NCBI RefSeq assembly: GCF_030813505.1
Contig: NZ_JAUSUE010000003.1
DNA: 64,000 bases
Strand: one strand, 5' to 3'
DNA from: Pectinatus haikarae
Lineage (GTDB): Bacteria > Bacillota > Negativicutes > Selenomonadales > Selenomonadaceae
The first letter of the stretch is position 1, and every line of letters starts with the position of its first letter. Both the position numbers and the translations under genes were made by a program. A model generated the notes under the pieces. The model was not told the DNA's origin, did not search any database, and worked only from the letters and a program-made list of their open reading frames with translations. Below, piece after piece: positions 41,971 to 50,949 of this stretch.

Positions 41971-42915
41971 ATGGAAGAAATTGAAAAAGTAAATTTAATT
42001 CAGATACTGACCTTACACTTTGCAGAAGGCTTGACACAATCCGAAATTGCCCGGCAATTTGGTGTATCCAATACTATTATTTCGCGAAAAATAAATAAAG
42101 GCAGAAAGCTTGGGTTAGTCAAATATTTTTTCAAGGATGAAACCGCATACACGGTAAATCTGGAACGTACTTTAGAACGACAATTTTCTCTCCAGGAGGT
42201 AATTGTCGTTCCATCTTTTGGTAAAGATTTGAGTATGATTGAATATGAGGCCGCTAAAGCAGCTGCCTTCTATGTAACAAATAATCTACATCATTTAAAA
42301 TCAATCGGATTGACTTGGGGAAAAGCATTGTGGCGCTTTATTCAGGAATTACCATATCAAGATAATAAAGATTTACATATCGTTCCATTATGCGGAGGAA
42401 TCGGGGCAACAAATCTTGAGATTCATTCCAATGCATTATCCTTGGAAATGGCTCGACATTTTTCTTGCAATTATTCTCAACTTTATGCGCCGGCAATAAC
42501 GCAAAGCTTCGATTTAAAAAATCAACTATCTTCTCTTCAAGCTATTGCTGACATTTTGGAAAAAGGCAGATCTGTAGATTTGGCTATTGTTGGCATAGGT
42601 GACATTACCCGAGCCTCTACAATGAGAGAAGTAGGCTATTTGAAAAAAAACAGCTGGGATCTTTTGCATTCTTTAGGAGCTGTTGGTGATATAGGATGTA
42701 TGTATTTTGATAACAATGGCATAGAAATACAGTCCAAATTTAATAAAAAAGTCGTCGGCATCACATTATCTTCTCTAAAAAACATTAAAAATGTTATGGC
42801 AATTGCTTATGGTTTGCAGAAGAAAGACGCCGTCCTTGGTGCACTGAAAGGGCAATACATTAACACATTAGTCATAGATAGCGATTTAGCCGCTGCAATT
42901 CTTACTGCAAACTAA
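41971..42915 (+). CDS. SorC-family sugar-responsive regulator 1
   Basis: 314 residues: an N-terminal helix-turn-helix (HFAEGLTQSEIARQFGVSNTIISRKINKGRKLGLVKY) and the SorC sugar-phosphate-binding domain with SIGLTWGKALWRFIQ, VDLAIVGIGD and KVVGITLSSLK. Such proteins act as activator or repressor in response to a phosphorylated sugar. Divergent from the PTS operon. The next gene is a paralogue 33 bp downstream. Confidence 0.9.
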   Translation: MEEIEKVNLIQILTLHFAEGLTQSEIARQFGVSNTIISRKINKGRKLGLVKYFFKDETAYTVNLERTLERQFSLQEVIVVPSFGKDLSMIEYEAAKAAAFYVTNNLHHLKSIGLTWGKALWRFIQELPYQDNKDLHIVPLCGGIGATNLEIHSNALSLEMARHFSCNYSQLYAPAITQSFDLKNQLSSLQAIADILEKGRSVDLAIVGIGDITRASTMREVGYLKKNSWDLLHSLGAVGDIGCMYFDNNGIEIQSKFNKKVVGITLSSLKNIKNVMAIAYGLQKKDAVLGALKGQYINTLVIDSDLAAAILTAN

Positions 42916-42948
42916 ATCTGTTATTACGCCTTTAAAGGAGGTTTTGCT

Positions 42949-43896
42949 TTGCTGACCTGGATAGAAAAACGTCAGTTAACTAAGCTTGCTACCTGGTATT
43001 ATATTGATGGTTGGACACATGAAGAAATTGCAGGCAAATTAGGAATATCCCGTCCTGTGGTGTCAAAGCAGCTTCAACGCGCCCGTGATATTGGAATCAT
43101 AGATTTCTATATTGAGAATGAAACCCGCAATACAATAAAATTGGAATCAGATCTCAAGCGTAAATTTAGCTTAACATATGTGAAAGTTGTCCCATCAAAT
43201 CATACCCTAGTGTTGGAAAAAGCAGCTATTATGAAAGTGACCGTTCTTTATTTACTTCAACGGTTTTCCACTATAGCATCTCTGGGAATTGGCTGGGGTA
43301 ATACCATGTCCAGTTTAGTGGAAGAATTTCCTTATCATCCCTTTGCACATCTGAAAATAATACCCTTAATAGGCGGTATTGGTGCTTCGTCGAAAAATAT
43401 TCATTCTAATGATCTAGCCTTGCTTTTAGCTAAAAAGCTTATGTGTGACTACGCTTATTTATATTCTCCATTTATTGCTACCTCACACGAAATGAAAGAG
43501 AGCCTTTTACAAATACCTGAAATACACCAAACTCTGATGCAGGCCAAAAACGTTGATTTAGCCATAGTCGGTCTTGGTATAGCTAACCAATCAGCTACAT
43601 TAAGCAAAATTGGCTATCTTTCAGAAACAGACGTCCGTGAACTAGCACAATCAAATGTTATCGGTGACATTACTTCCTATTTCTTCAATCAATCTGGGCA
43701 GGAAATCAATTCTGAGTTTAGCGCAAAAACCATCGGTATCGGTTTAAAAAACCTAAAATCAATCCCGGAAGTTTTGGGGATATCCTATGATAGAGAAAAA
43801 ATTCCAAGTGCCTATGTCTCTTTAAAATATAAGTATCTAAATAGTTTCATTACAAATGAGTCCACTGCAAATTCATTGCTCCAAAATTACTATTAA
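42949..43896 (+). CDS. SorC-family sugar-responsive regulator 2
   Basis: 315 residues, same architecture as gene 1 (YIDGWTHEEIAGKLGISRPVVSKQLQRARDIG; SLGIGWGNTMSSLVEEFP; VDLAIVGLGI). Starts with TTG at 42949, AAAGGAGG seven bases upstream. The pair looks like a tandem duplication, so the operon may be controlled by a heteromeric regulator as in the CggR/DeoR-like double regulators; this is inference. Confidence 0.9.
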   Translation: MLTWIEKRQLTKLATWYYIDGWTHEEIAGKLGISRPVVSKQLQRARDIGIIDFYIENETRNTIKLESDLKRKFSLTYVKVVPSNHTLVLEKAAIMKVTVLYLLQRFSTIASLGIGWGNTMSSLVEEFPYHPFAHLKIIPLIGGIGASSKNIHSNDLALLLAKKLMCDYAYLYSPFIATSHEMKESLLQIPEIHQTLMQAKNVDLAIVGLGIANQSATLSKIGYLSETDVRELAQSNVIGDITSYFFNQSGQEINSEFSAKTIGIGLKNLKSIPEVLGISYDREKIPSAYVSLKYKYLNSFITNESTANSLLQNYY

Positions 43897-43912
43897 ATAT
43901 CTAAATATAGAC

Positions 43913-43956
43913 AAAAAATGACACCAATCCATTATATATGGTTAGTGTCATTTTTT
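43913..43956 (+). terminator. Terminator of the SorC genes
   Basis: AAAATGACAC and GTGTCATTTT with an inner AACC/GGTT contact, T run after. Probably works in both directions for the convergent DeoR gene. Confidence 0.8.
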
Positions 43957-44044
43957 ATGTTAATGAACTCAATTATTTGTTATATTAAAAAAATATCATA
44001 TCAATTTTCACTGCACAGTATTTGGTTAAATACCAACCTTGATA

Positions 44045-44794
44045 CTAGACAGTTATCACCTGAACGTCTCTTTGCCGCAGTTCGTCAAATATATCTTTAG
44101 GAATTTTACTATCAGTAATAAGTATCTGAGGTATATTTTTTATATTTAAAGGAATTGTACCGCGCAGCCCAAATTTTTCGCTTTCAGTAAGAATAATTAA
44201 TTTATCACAGGAGTTTGCCATATCTCGAACAGCCTGTGATCTCATTTGATCTTTATTTGCAAAACCACTGTTTCTATTATATCCGTCCGTCCCGATAAAG
44301 AAAAATTCGACATTATAATTTTCTGCATTAGCACGAATCATCGGACCGACAAGACATTCCGATTTTTCTTGATAAAGTCCACCCAAGATAATGATTTGAA
44401 ATGAAGCTTGCCGTTGACGCAGGCTTTTAGCAATATAAGTGCTATTGGTCACAATTGTCAGGTTATTTTTGACAGCGGCAAGTTCTAATGCCAGCAAGGC
44501 ACAACAGCTGCCATTTTCAATCATGATTGTATCACCGTCCTTGACTAGCTCGACAGCCCGTTTAGCAATTTTTATCTTTGAATTGTAATGATACGCCAGC
44601 CTCCCGGCAATATCATCTTCGTTATGTAAAACAGCATATCCATGCTCACGTTTCACCATCCCGGTAGATTCAAGTTTTGTCAAATATTTACGTATTGTCA
44701 CTTGAGAAATCTGCAATTTTTTAGATAACTCGACAACATCTATTTTTTTATAAGCAATCAGAATTTCTAAAATATCATTTAAAATATTTTTCAT
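44045..44794 (-). CDS. DeoR-family transcriptional repressor
   Basis: 249 residues: N-terminal HTH (IAYKKIDVVELSKKLQISQVTIRKYLTKLESTGMVKREHGYAVL) and the DeoR C-terminal sensor with GDTIMIENGSCCALLALEL, IVTNSTYIAKSL, IILGG and FFIGTDGYNRNSGFANKD. It probably senses a sugar phosphate and represses the glycyl radical genes. Downstream of the activase on the same strand. Putative operators at 44829 and 45927. Confidence 0.9.
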   Translation of the reverse strand: MKNILNDILEILIAYKKIDVVELSKKLQISQVTIRKYLTKLESTGMVKREHGYAVLHNEDDIAGRLAYHYNSKIKIAKRAVELVKDGDTIMIENGSCCALLALELAAVKNNLTIVTNSTYIAKSLRQRQASFQIIILGGLYQEKSECLVGPMIRANAENYNVEFFFIGTDGYNRNSGFANKDQMRSQAVRDMANSCDKLIILTESEKFGLRGTIPLNIKNIPQILITDSKIPKDIFDELRQRDVQVITV

Positions 44795-44828
44795 TTAATT
44801 ATCCTTTTCATAGTATGCCGTTTATTTA

Positions 44829-44844
44829 AATTTCAAATGAAATT
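44829..44844. promoter_or_regulatory. DeoR operator candidate
   Basis: AATTTCAAATGAAATT has perfect TTTCA/TGAAA arms. It lies 35-50 bp before the DeoR start and overlaps the activase stop. A related TTACAAATGAAAT lies downstream of the glycyl radical enzyme promoter (45927-45939). Confidence 0.5.
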
Positions 44845-45754
44845 AAAAAAAGGCAGCTATATCATTTTTTATGAATTGTTTTTGAAAGTCTTTTAAATCT
44901 TCTTTATGCAAGGCAGACACATTCCTATAAGCATATTTTCTATTCAGCATTTTATATTTTTTTTGACCATACTGATGAAAAGGCAGAAGCTGAACTCTTT
45001 CGGCCCCAACTTCTCTCAATCTTCCAATAAACCCGACAGCATCCTCTGTCTTGTCATTATAGCCTGGGATGACAGGAATTCGAGGCAAAACTATTTTCCC
45101 CATATTAATAGCTGTTTTTATATTAGCCAACGGCAACTCATTTGAGACGCCAGTCCCTTCTGTGTGTTTACCCAAATCCCAATGTTTAAGATCAAAAAGG
45201 ATCAAATCCGCATTCTTAACAACATGCACAAATACATCAGAAGGTGCATAACCGGATGTTTCGACCGCGATGTGAATATTTTCATCCCTAAGTTTTTGAA
45301 TCAGCGCTGCAGCAAACTCCGGCTGGCTTAAAACCTCTCCGCCCGAAAGAGTAACCCCCCCATTGCTTTCTTCATAAAACTCATGATCCTGCAGACAAAT
45401 TCGCACTACTTCATCAACGGACATTATTTCGCCCTCACATTTCAAGGCTTTTTCCGGACATTCCATGATGCATGTTCCGCATTCTGCACACCTTTCAGCA
45501 TTTATATAAACTTTATTTTTTTCCCATGAAATGGCCTTTTGAGGACAAATATCACTGCAATGATAACAGCGAACGCACTTATCTGAATCCCAAAGAATTT
45601 GTATGGCAGAGTATTGACTTTCCGGATTGGCACACCATTGACAGCAAAGCGGACATCCTTTGAAGAAAACTGTCGTCCGTATTCCCGGACCATCATCAGT
45701 GCTAAATTTTTGAATATTAAAAATAACACCTGATGGTGTGTTTTTAGTGTTCAT
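44843..45754 (-). CDS. Glycyl radical enzyme activating enzyme (radical SAM)
   Basis: 303 residues. Radical SAM cluster motif C-x3-C-x2-C in CPLCCQWC, preceded by STDDGPGIRTTVFFKG; then two ferredoxin-type 4Fe-4S motifs CVRCYHCSDICP and CAECGTCIMECP, typical of activases for non-PFL glycyl radical enzymes (YbiY/PflC type). It creates the Gly radical in the enzyme encoded divergently at 46117. The start at 45754 is ATG with AAAGG upstream; an in-frame TTG earlier has no site. Confidence 0.92.
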   Translation of the reverse strand: MNTKNTPSGVIFNIQKFSTDDGPGIRTTVFFKGCPLCCQWCANPESQYSAIQILWDSDKCVRCYHCSDICPQKAISWEKNKVYINAERCAECGTCIMECPEKALKCEGEIMSVDEVVRICLQDHEFYEESNGGVTLSGGEVLSQPEFAAALIQKLRDENIHIAVETSGYAPSDVFVHVVKNADLILFDLKHWDLGKHTEGTGVSNELPLANIKTAINMGKIVLPRIPVIPGYNDKTEDAVGFIGRLREVGAERVQLLPFHQYGQKKYKMLNRKYAYRNVSALHKEDLKDFQKQFIKNDIAAFF

Positions 45755-45893
45755 AACCTGACCTTTCAATTTAATATTCTACTTTTAACGACTATCTCAT
45801 TTTGCCTTATATCTATTAAAATTTTTACCAAATATAATATCATTATAACACATTCCTTATTTTAATTATTAATGAAATTAATTATATTATATA

Positions 45894-45939
45894 TTGACAT
45901 AAAAATTAATAAATGCTAATATTTAATTACAAATGAAAT
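45894..45939 (+). promoter_or_regulatory. Promoter and operator of the glycyl radical enzyme
   Basis: TTGACA (45894-45899), 17 bp, TAATAT (45917-45922), then TTACAAATGAAAT (45927-45939) at the expected transcription start, matching the DeoR-site words. The rest of the 362-bp gap (45755-46116) holds a long leader without a recognised riboswitch. Confidence 0.6.
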
Positions 45940-46116
45940 AAGAATATTATAATGTCTAAAAAGGAGAGCACAGCTTTTTAATAGTAGTAAAATTTTCTCA
46001 ATATTAAGTAAACAAATAATATAAGCTACTCAGCAAAATTTTTCATCGGCCATTAAAAAGCTAAGTCTGCACAGGCATAATGCGCAATTTTCTGTCAAAT
46101 AAACGGAGGTAAGCAA

Positions 46117-48531
46117 ATGAAAAACAACGACCATTTTGGTATCCTGACCGAACGTATGCAAAATTTTCGTGAAGAGGTTTTAGATGAAAAACCGTATATT
46201 GATGCCGAACGAGCTATTCTTGCAACAGAATCCTATAAAGCCAATCTCAACCAGCAAAATGTGATAAAGCGGGCCATCATGCTGCAAAATATTTTAGAAA
46301 AAATGACTATCTATATTGAAAATAAAACACTGCTGGCCGGCAACCAGAGTACCAAGAACCGCAATGCTCCAATTTTTCCGGAGTATACGATGGATTTTGT
46401 CATTGACGAGCTGGATAAATTTGAAAAACGTGATGGAGATGTGTTCTATATAACAGAAAAAACCAAGGAACAGCTTCGAACTGTTGCACCCTTTTGGAAA
46501 AATAACAACTTGCGTGCAAGAGGAGAAGCACTTCTTCCTAATGAGGTAAGTATCTTTATGGAAACGGGTATCTTCGGAATGGAAGGTAAATTAAATGCGG
46601 GCGACGCTCATCTGTCCGTAAACTATAGCAAATTGCTTTCCGATGGTTTAGCCGGCTATGAAGAACGCACAAAAAAATTAAAAGCTGAACTTGATCTCAC
46701 AGACCCTAACAGTATCGATAAATATATATTCTATAAAGCTGTTCTGATTGTCATAGCTTCAATTCGAAATTTTTCTCTCAGATATTCAAAATTGGCTTCA
46801 GAACAGGCTGCTAAGGAAACCGATTTACAGCGAAAAGCCGAACTCACGGAAATATCAAGAATTTGCTCTAAAGTACCATATGAACCGGCAGCCTCTTTTC
46901 GTGAAGCGATCCAATCCGTATGGTTCATTCAACTTATTCTTCAGATAGAATCGAATGGCCATTCCTTGTCGTATGGTCGCTTTGATCAATATATGTATCC
47001 TTTTTTTATAAAAGATATAGACAAAAAACGTATTACAAAAACAGATGTGCTGGAGCTTCTGACCTGTCTCTGGATAAAAACTCTGACCATCAATAAAGTT
47101 CGTTCTCAAGCACACACATTCAGTTCAGCCGGAAGTCCTATGTACCAGAATGTGACCATCGGCGGCCAGACGACCGACAAAACTGATGCGGTAAACGAAC
47201 TTTCCTTTATCGTATTGCAATCAATTGCCCAGACCCGTCTGACACAGCCAAATCTAACAGTACGTTATCATAAAAACCTCAACAAAAATTTTTTTGACGA
47301 ATGCATTGAAGTTATGAAACTTGGTTTCGGCATGCCCGCATTCAATAATGACGAAATAATTATTCCGTCATTTATTAATTGGGGCGTAAACGAGGATGAT
47401 GCCTATAATTATAGTGCAATTGGCTGTGTAGAAACTGCCGTCCCCGGAAAATGGGGTTACCGCTGCACAGGTATGTCATATATAAACTTTCCGCGAGTAC
47501 TTCTTTGCAGTATGAATAATGGCGTTGATATGACCTCCGGTAAAAAATTCACCAAGGGTTATGGTTATTTTACAGAAATGACTTCCTATGAACAATTGCT
47601 GTCCTCCTGGGATAAAACAGTCCGTGAAATAACACGTTACAGTGTCATTATTGAAAATGCTATTGATAAAGCCTCCGAACGTGATGTTCCCGATGTTCTT
47701 TGCTCACTGCTCACAGATGATTGTATCGGCAGAGGCAAAACAATTAAAGAAGGCGGCGCAATTTACGACTTTATCTCTGGTCTGCAGGTCGGTATTGCCA
47801 ATATGGCTGATTCATTGGCGGCTATTAAAAAATTAGTTTTCGATGAAAAGAAAATTACAGCCAAGCAGCTTTGGGATGCCATCACAGATAACTTTCAGTC
47901 TCCTGACAGCAAAAAAATTCAAGCCATGTTAATTTATGATGCACCTAAATATGGCAACGATATTGATTATGTAGATAATTTGATCGTAGAAGCGTATGAT
48001 TCATATCTGGATGAAATAAGAAAATATCCTAATACGAGACATGACAGAGGCCCGATTGGCGGCATTCGTTACGGCGGCACATCTTCGATTTCTGCCAATG
48101 TCGGGCAGGGTATGGGAACAATGGCAACCCCGGACGGCAGAACAGCCCACGAACCATTGGCTGAAGGCTGCTCCCCCTCCCACAATTCAGATAAAAACGG
48201 TCCGACGGCAGTGTTTAAATCCGTAACAAAATTGCCGACGGATAAAATCACCGGCGGTGTTTTATTAAATCAAAAGATGACGCCAATGATGCTGTCTTCC
48301 GAAAAAAATAAACAAAAGTTAGAAATGCTTATAAAAACATTTTTCAATCGTTTGCACGGTTATCATGTCCAATACAATATTGTTTCGAAAGAAACATTAT
48401 TAAATGCGCAGGACCATCCGGAAGATCATAAAGATCTGATAGTCAGAGTTGCCGGCTACAGCGCTTTCTTCAATGATCTGTCCAGAGCAACACAAGATGA
48501 TATTATTGATAGAACGGAACAATCCTTGTAG
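46117..48531 (+). CDS. Glycyl radical enzyme, YbiW/PflF-like
   Basis: 804 residues with the thiyl Cys 437 (SAIGCVETAVPGKWGYR) and the radical Gly 780 (VRVAGYSAFF). The GCVE motif places it with dehydratase/lyase-type enzymes, not pyruvate formate-lyase. The segment GCVETAVPGKWGYRCTG is, from memory, the form found in E. coli YbiW (PflF), reported to open the ring of 1,5-anhydroglucitol-6-phosphate. The activase is encoded divergently and a DeoR regulator follows it. Ribosome binding site CGGAGG. The substrate is inferred. Confidence 0.9.
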   Translation: MKNNDHFGILTERMQNFREEVLDEKPYIDAERAILATESYKANLNQQNVIKRAIMLQNILEKMTIYIENKTLLAGNQSTKNRNAPIFPEYTMDFVIDELDKFEKRDGDVFYITEKTKEQLRTVAPFWKNNNLRARGEALLPNEVSIFMETGIFGMEGKLNAGDAHLSVNYSKLLSDGLAGYEERTKKLKAELDLTDPNSIDKYIFYKAVLIVIASIRNFSLRYSKLASEQAAKETDLQRKAELTEISRICSKVPYEPAASFREAIQSVWFIQLILQIESNGHSLSYGRFDQYMYPFFIKDIDKKRITKTDVLELLTCLWIKTLTINKVRSQAHTFSSAGSPMYQNVTIGGQTTDKTDAVNELSFIVLQSIAQTRLTQPNLTVRYHKNLNKNFFDECIEVMKLGFGMPAFNNDEIIIPSFINWGVNEDDAYNYSAIGCVETAVPGKWGYRCTGMSYINFPRVLLCSMNNGVDMTSGKKFTKGYGYFTEMTSYEQLLSSWDKTVREITRYSVIIENAIDKASERDVPDVLCSLLTDDCIGRGKTIKEGGAIYDFISGLQVGIANMADSLAAIKKLVFDEKKITAKQLWDAITDNFQSPDSKKIQAMLIYDAPKYGNDIDYVDNLIVEAYDSYLDEIRKYPNTRHDRGPIGGIRYGGTSSISANVGQGMGTMATPDGRTAHEPLAEGCSPSHNSDKNGPTAVFKSVTKLPTDKITGGVLLNQKMTPMMLSSEKNKQKLEMLIKTFFNRLHGYHVQYNIVSKETLLNAQDHPEDHKDLIVRVAGYSAFFNDLSRATQDDIIDRTEQSL

Positions 48532-48677
48532 CCGGGTTGTTATGTCAGTTATTTTTCTCATCTGCTGAATGTTTTCAATTAATATTCCTTGTTCGTTCAA
48601 ATCTATGTATTTTTACCTTTATCAAAATTCCAGACATTATCTATTTTATGGGAGCAAAATATCAATTTGCCGTGTTT

Positions 48678-48726
48678 GCCCCAGACCGGACAATGAAATC
48701 CTGCATTGTCCGGTCTGGGGCATTTT
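48678..48726 (+). terminator. Very strong terminator
   Basis: An 18-bp perfect GC-rich stem (GCCCCAGACCGGACAATG and its complement) with an 8-base loop, then ATTTTATT. The 48532-48935 gap holds this hairpin and a promoter; no gene seen. Confidence 0.88.
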
Positions 48727-48808
48727 ATTGTAAAAAATTATTATCTCAAACATATATGAATAAAAAAAGGCACAGCTGCGGTCATGAATACAATTTAATT
48801 AATTATTA

Positions 48809-48838
48809 TTTACACTATCGGCTTTATTCTGCTATACT
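48809..48838 (+). promoter_or_regulatory. Probable promoter of the clpX-def pair
   Basis: TTTACA (48809-48814), 18 bp, TATACT (48833-48838), about 100 bp before the start. Confidence 0.5.
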
Positions 48839-48935
48839 ATATTTTACGGAACTTTTACAGCACAAAGCTCTGTTATATTCACCATTTTTAACGAAAAATA
48901 AGTTTAATACTGCTTCATAGAAAGAAGGAATGGAT

Positions 48936-50252
48936 ATGGCCCAAAATGATTTGCACCATACATGCAGTTTTTGTAAACGCAATATAAAGATCACAAATCA
49001 ATATGATCTGCCTATTTTTGATCCCCAAACTGGATTTGCCATTTGTAAAAATTGCATAAAGGAAATTTATCAATTAATTAGTGATAATGAAGAAGAAAGT
49101 GCAAAAGTTGTCCGTCAGAAATTTATAAACGATTTAGATGCCGTTCTTGATAAAAATAAACCGCATATTATAAAAAATTATCTTGATGAATATATCGTCA
49201 ATCAGGACCATGCAAAAAAAATTCTATCTGTGGCTGTTTATAATCATTATAAACGAATGAAATGCATGGACAATGGCGATAATGTCGAAATCGAAAAATC
49301 GAACGTCATCATGCTCGGTCCTTCCGGCTGCGGTAAAACGGCTTTGCTTTCTCACCTGGCCAAGCTTCTTGATATACCTTTTGCCGTTACAGATGCATCA
49401 AGTTTGACCGAAGCCGGTTTTGTGGGCGCTGACGTTGAAGTTGCCGTGAGAAATCTTTATTATGCCGCCGATAAAAACATTGAGAAGACAGAGCATGGCA
49501 TAATCTATTTAGACGAATTTGACAAGATCGCCCGAAAATCCGGTGAAAACAACTCCATAACAGCCGATCCCGGGCATGAAGGCGTTCAGCAGGCTTTACT
49601 CAAAATGCTTGAGGGCAGTGTAGTGGAATTTACGGCAAGAGGGCAGCGCAAACATCCAGAAGCCCCAACTACAAAAGTAGACACTACTAATATACTCTTC
49701 ATAGTCGGCGGCGCTTTTGTGGGCATCGACAAACTTATAGAAAAACGTTTGAAAAAGGACGATTCAGCTATCGGCTTCGGTGCTCAGGTTCAAAATAAAA
49801 ATAAAGAACCAAAGTATGATGAGCTTATCAGAAAAGTAACCCCGGAAGATCTTATGAAATTCGGTATCATTCCGGAAATAATCGGACGGTTGCCTATTAT
49901 CTGCACATTGGAAACACTCGACGAAAATGCGCTCCTGCGTATATTGACCGAACCGAAAAACGCACCTGTCAAACAATACGAAAAATTAATGTCTGTCGAT
50001 AATGTAGAGCTCGATTTCACAGAAGAAGCCCTGCGCGCAGTAGCCAGAAAAGCTATTGCCAGAAAAACAGGCGCACGCAGTCTTAAAGGAATTCTTGAGG
50101 ATGCCATGCTTGATCTCATGTATGAGCTGCCAAAATCAAAACTTCACCGCAAGGTCGTTATCAATGCTGATTGTATCGAAAAAAATGAGCAGCCAAAAAT
50201 AGAAATACTGCCGGACAGCTCCGTTGAAGAGAAGGATAATTTTGCGGGGTGA
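48936..50252 (+). CDS. Divergent ClpX-like AAA+ unfoldase
   Basis: 438 residues. Zinc-binding domain CSFCKR...CKNCI at the N-terminus, Walker A GPSGCGKT (canonical ClpX: GPTGSGKT), pore-loop region ADVEVAVRNL (canonical GYVGEDVE is changed to GFVGADVE), Walker B IIYLDEFDKI, GHEGVQQALLKMLEGSV, an IGF-type loop AIGFGAQV for ClpP binding, and GARSLKGILE. It looks like a second, specialised ClpX. No clpP lies beside it; instead it forms a unit with a deformylase gene 7 bp downstream. The ATG at 48936 has AAGGA upstream. Confidence 0.88.
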   Translation: MAQNDLHHTCSFCKRNIKITNQYDLPIFDPQTGFAICKNCIKEIYQLISDNEEESAKVVRQKFINDLDAVLDKNKPHIIKNYLDEYIVNQDHAKKILSVAVYNHYKRMKCMDNGDNVEIEKSNVIMLGPSGCGKTALLSHLAKLLDIPFAVTDASSLTEAGFVGADVEVAVRNLYYAADKNIEKTEHGIIYLDEFDKIARKSGENNSITADPGHEGVQQALLKMLEGSVVEFTARGQRKHPEAPTTKVDTTNILFIVGGAFVGIDKLIEKRLKKDDSAIGFGAQVQNKNKEPKYDELIRKVTPEDLMKFGIIPEIIGRLPIICTLETLDENALLRILTEPKNAPVKQYEKLMSVDNVELDFTEEALRAVARKAIARKTGARSLKGILEDAMLDLMYELPKSKLHRKVVINADCIEKNEQPKIEILPDSSVEEKDNFAG

Positions 50253-50259
50253 TTGCTAA

Positions 50260-50736
50260 ATGGTTAAGCCGATTCTACTGCTCGGCAGCAGTGATCTGTA
50301 TGACATCAGTCGGCCAGTCACTGAGACTGAAAATATAAAAAGCTTAATAGAAGACCTGCACGACACATTACAGGACTGGCGGCAAAAAAATAATGCCGGC
50401 CGCGCAATAGCGGCCCCGCAGATCGGTATAAAAAAAAGGGTCATTTACATGAATATCGATGAACCGATCATATTCATAAACCCTCGTCTGGAATTCCCGA
50501 CACCGAAAATGATGGAAATCTGGGATGATTGTATGTCTCTGCCGGGTCTTTATGTTAAAGTGCGCCGATATGAACAATGCAATATCCATTTTACAGATAT
50601 AGAAGGAAATAAAAAAAATTTTTATCTGCAAGGCAGCTTGTCCGAATTGATCCAACATGAATATGACCATCTAGAAGGCGTGCTGGCAACGATGAGAGCC
50701 ATCGACAGTAAATCCTTCCGCATGCCGCGCGACTAA
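50260..50736 (+). CDS. def: Divergent peptide deformylase
   Basis: 158 residues. Motif 1 G47-RAIAAPQ-54 (GxGxAAPQ), motif 2 DDCMS with metal ligand Cys 91 (canonical EGCLS), motif 3 HEYDH (133-137). The three metal ligands and catalytic Glu are present, but Glu-Gly before Cys is Asp-Asp. Likely a second deformylase with altered specificity. Co-transcribed with the ClpX-like gene (7-bp gap), a pairing that suggests handling of specific nascent or damaged proteins (inferred). Confidence 0.88.
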   Translation: MVKPILLLGSSDLYDISRPVTETENIKSLIEDLHDTLQDWRQKNNAGRAIAAPQIGIKKRVIYMNIDEPIIFINPRLEFPTPKMMEIWDDCMSLPGLYVKVRRYEQCNIHFTDIEGNKKNFYLQGSLSELIQHEYDHLEGVLATMRAIDSKSFRMPRD

Positions 50737-50765
50737 AATGCCCCATTTATATTTCTTCACAAAAA

Positions 50766-50822
50766 AACTGCCCGCCAATAAGTTAGATTCAAAACCTAGC
50801 TTAAATCAGCGGGCAGTTTTTC
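50766..50822. terminator. Bidirectional terminator
   Basis: AAAACTGCCCGC and GCGGGCAGTTTT enclose a second small stem. T runs on both strands end the def unit and the convergent transferase gene. Confidence 0.85.
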
Positions 50823-50949
50823 TATGAATTTCTCCTTTTAGAATTGGTCCGCCATATCTGGCATCCCACATTTTATGGCAATGCATAATATTTATATAAA
50901 CAAACACCATATTATTTCAAAACTTTATCAGCTCTCACCGGTCAGCCCC

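Noticed and set aside
48537..48920. 127-codon plus-strand frame after the glycyl radical enzyme
   Set aside because: Spans the strong terminator and the clpX promoter; composition is not coding-like.
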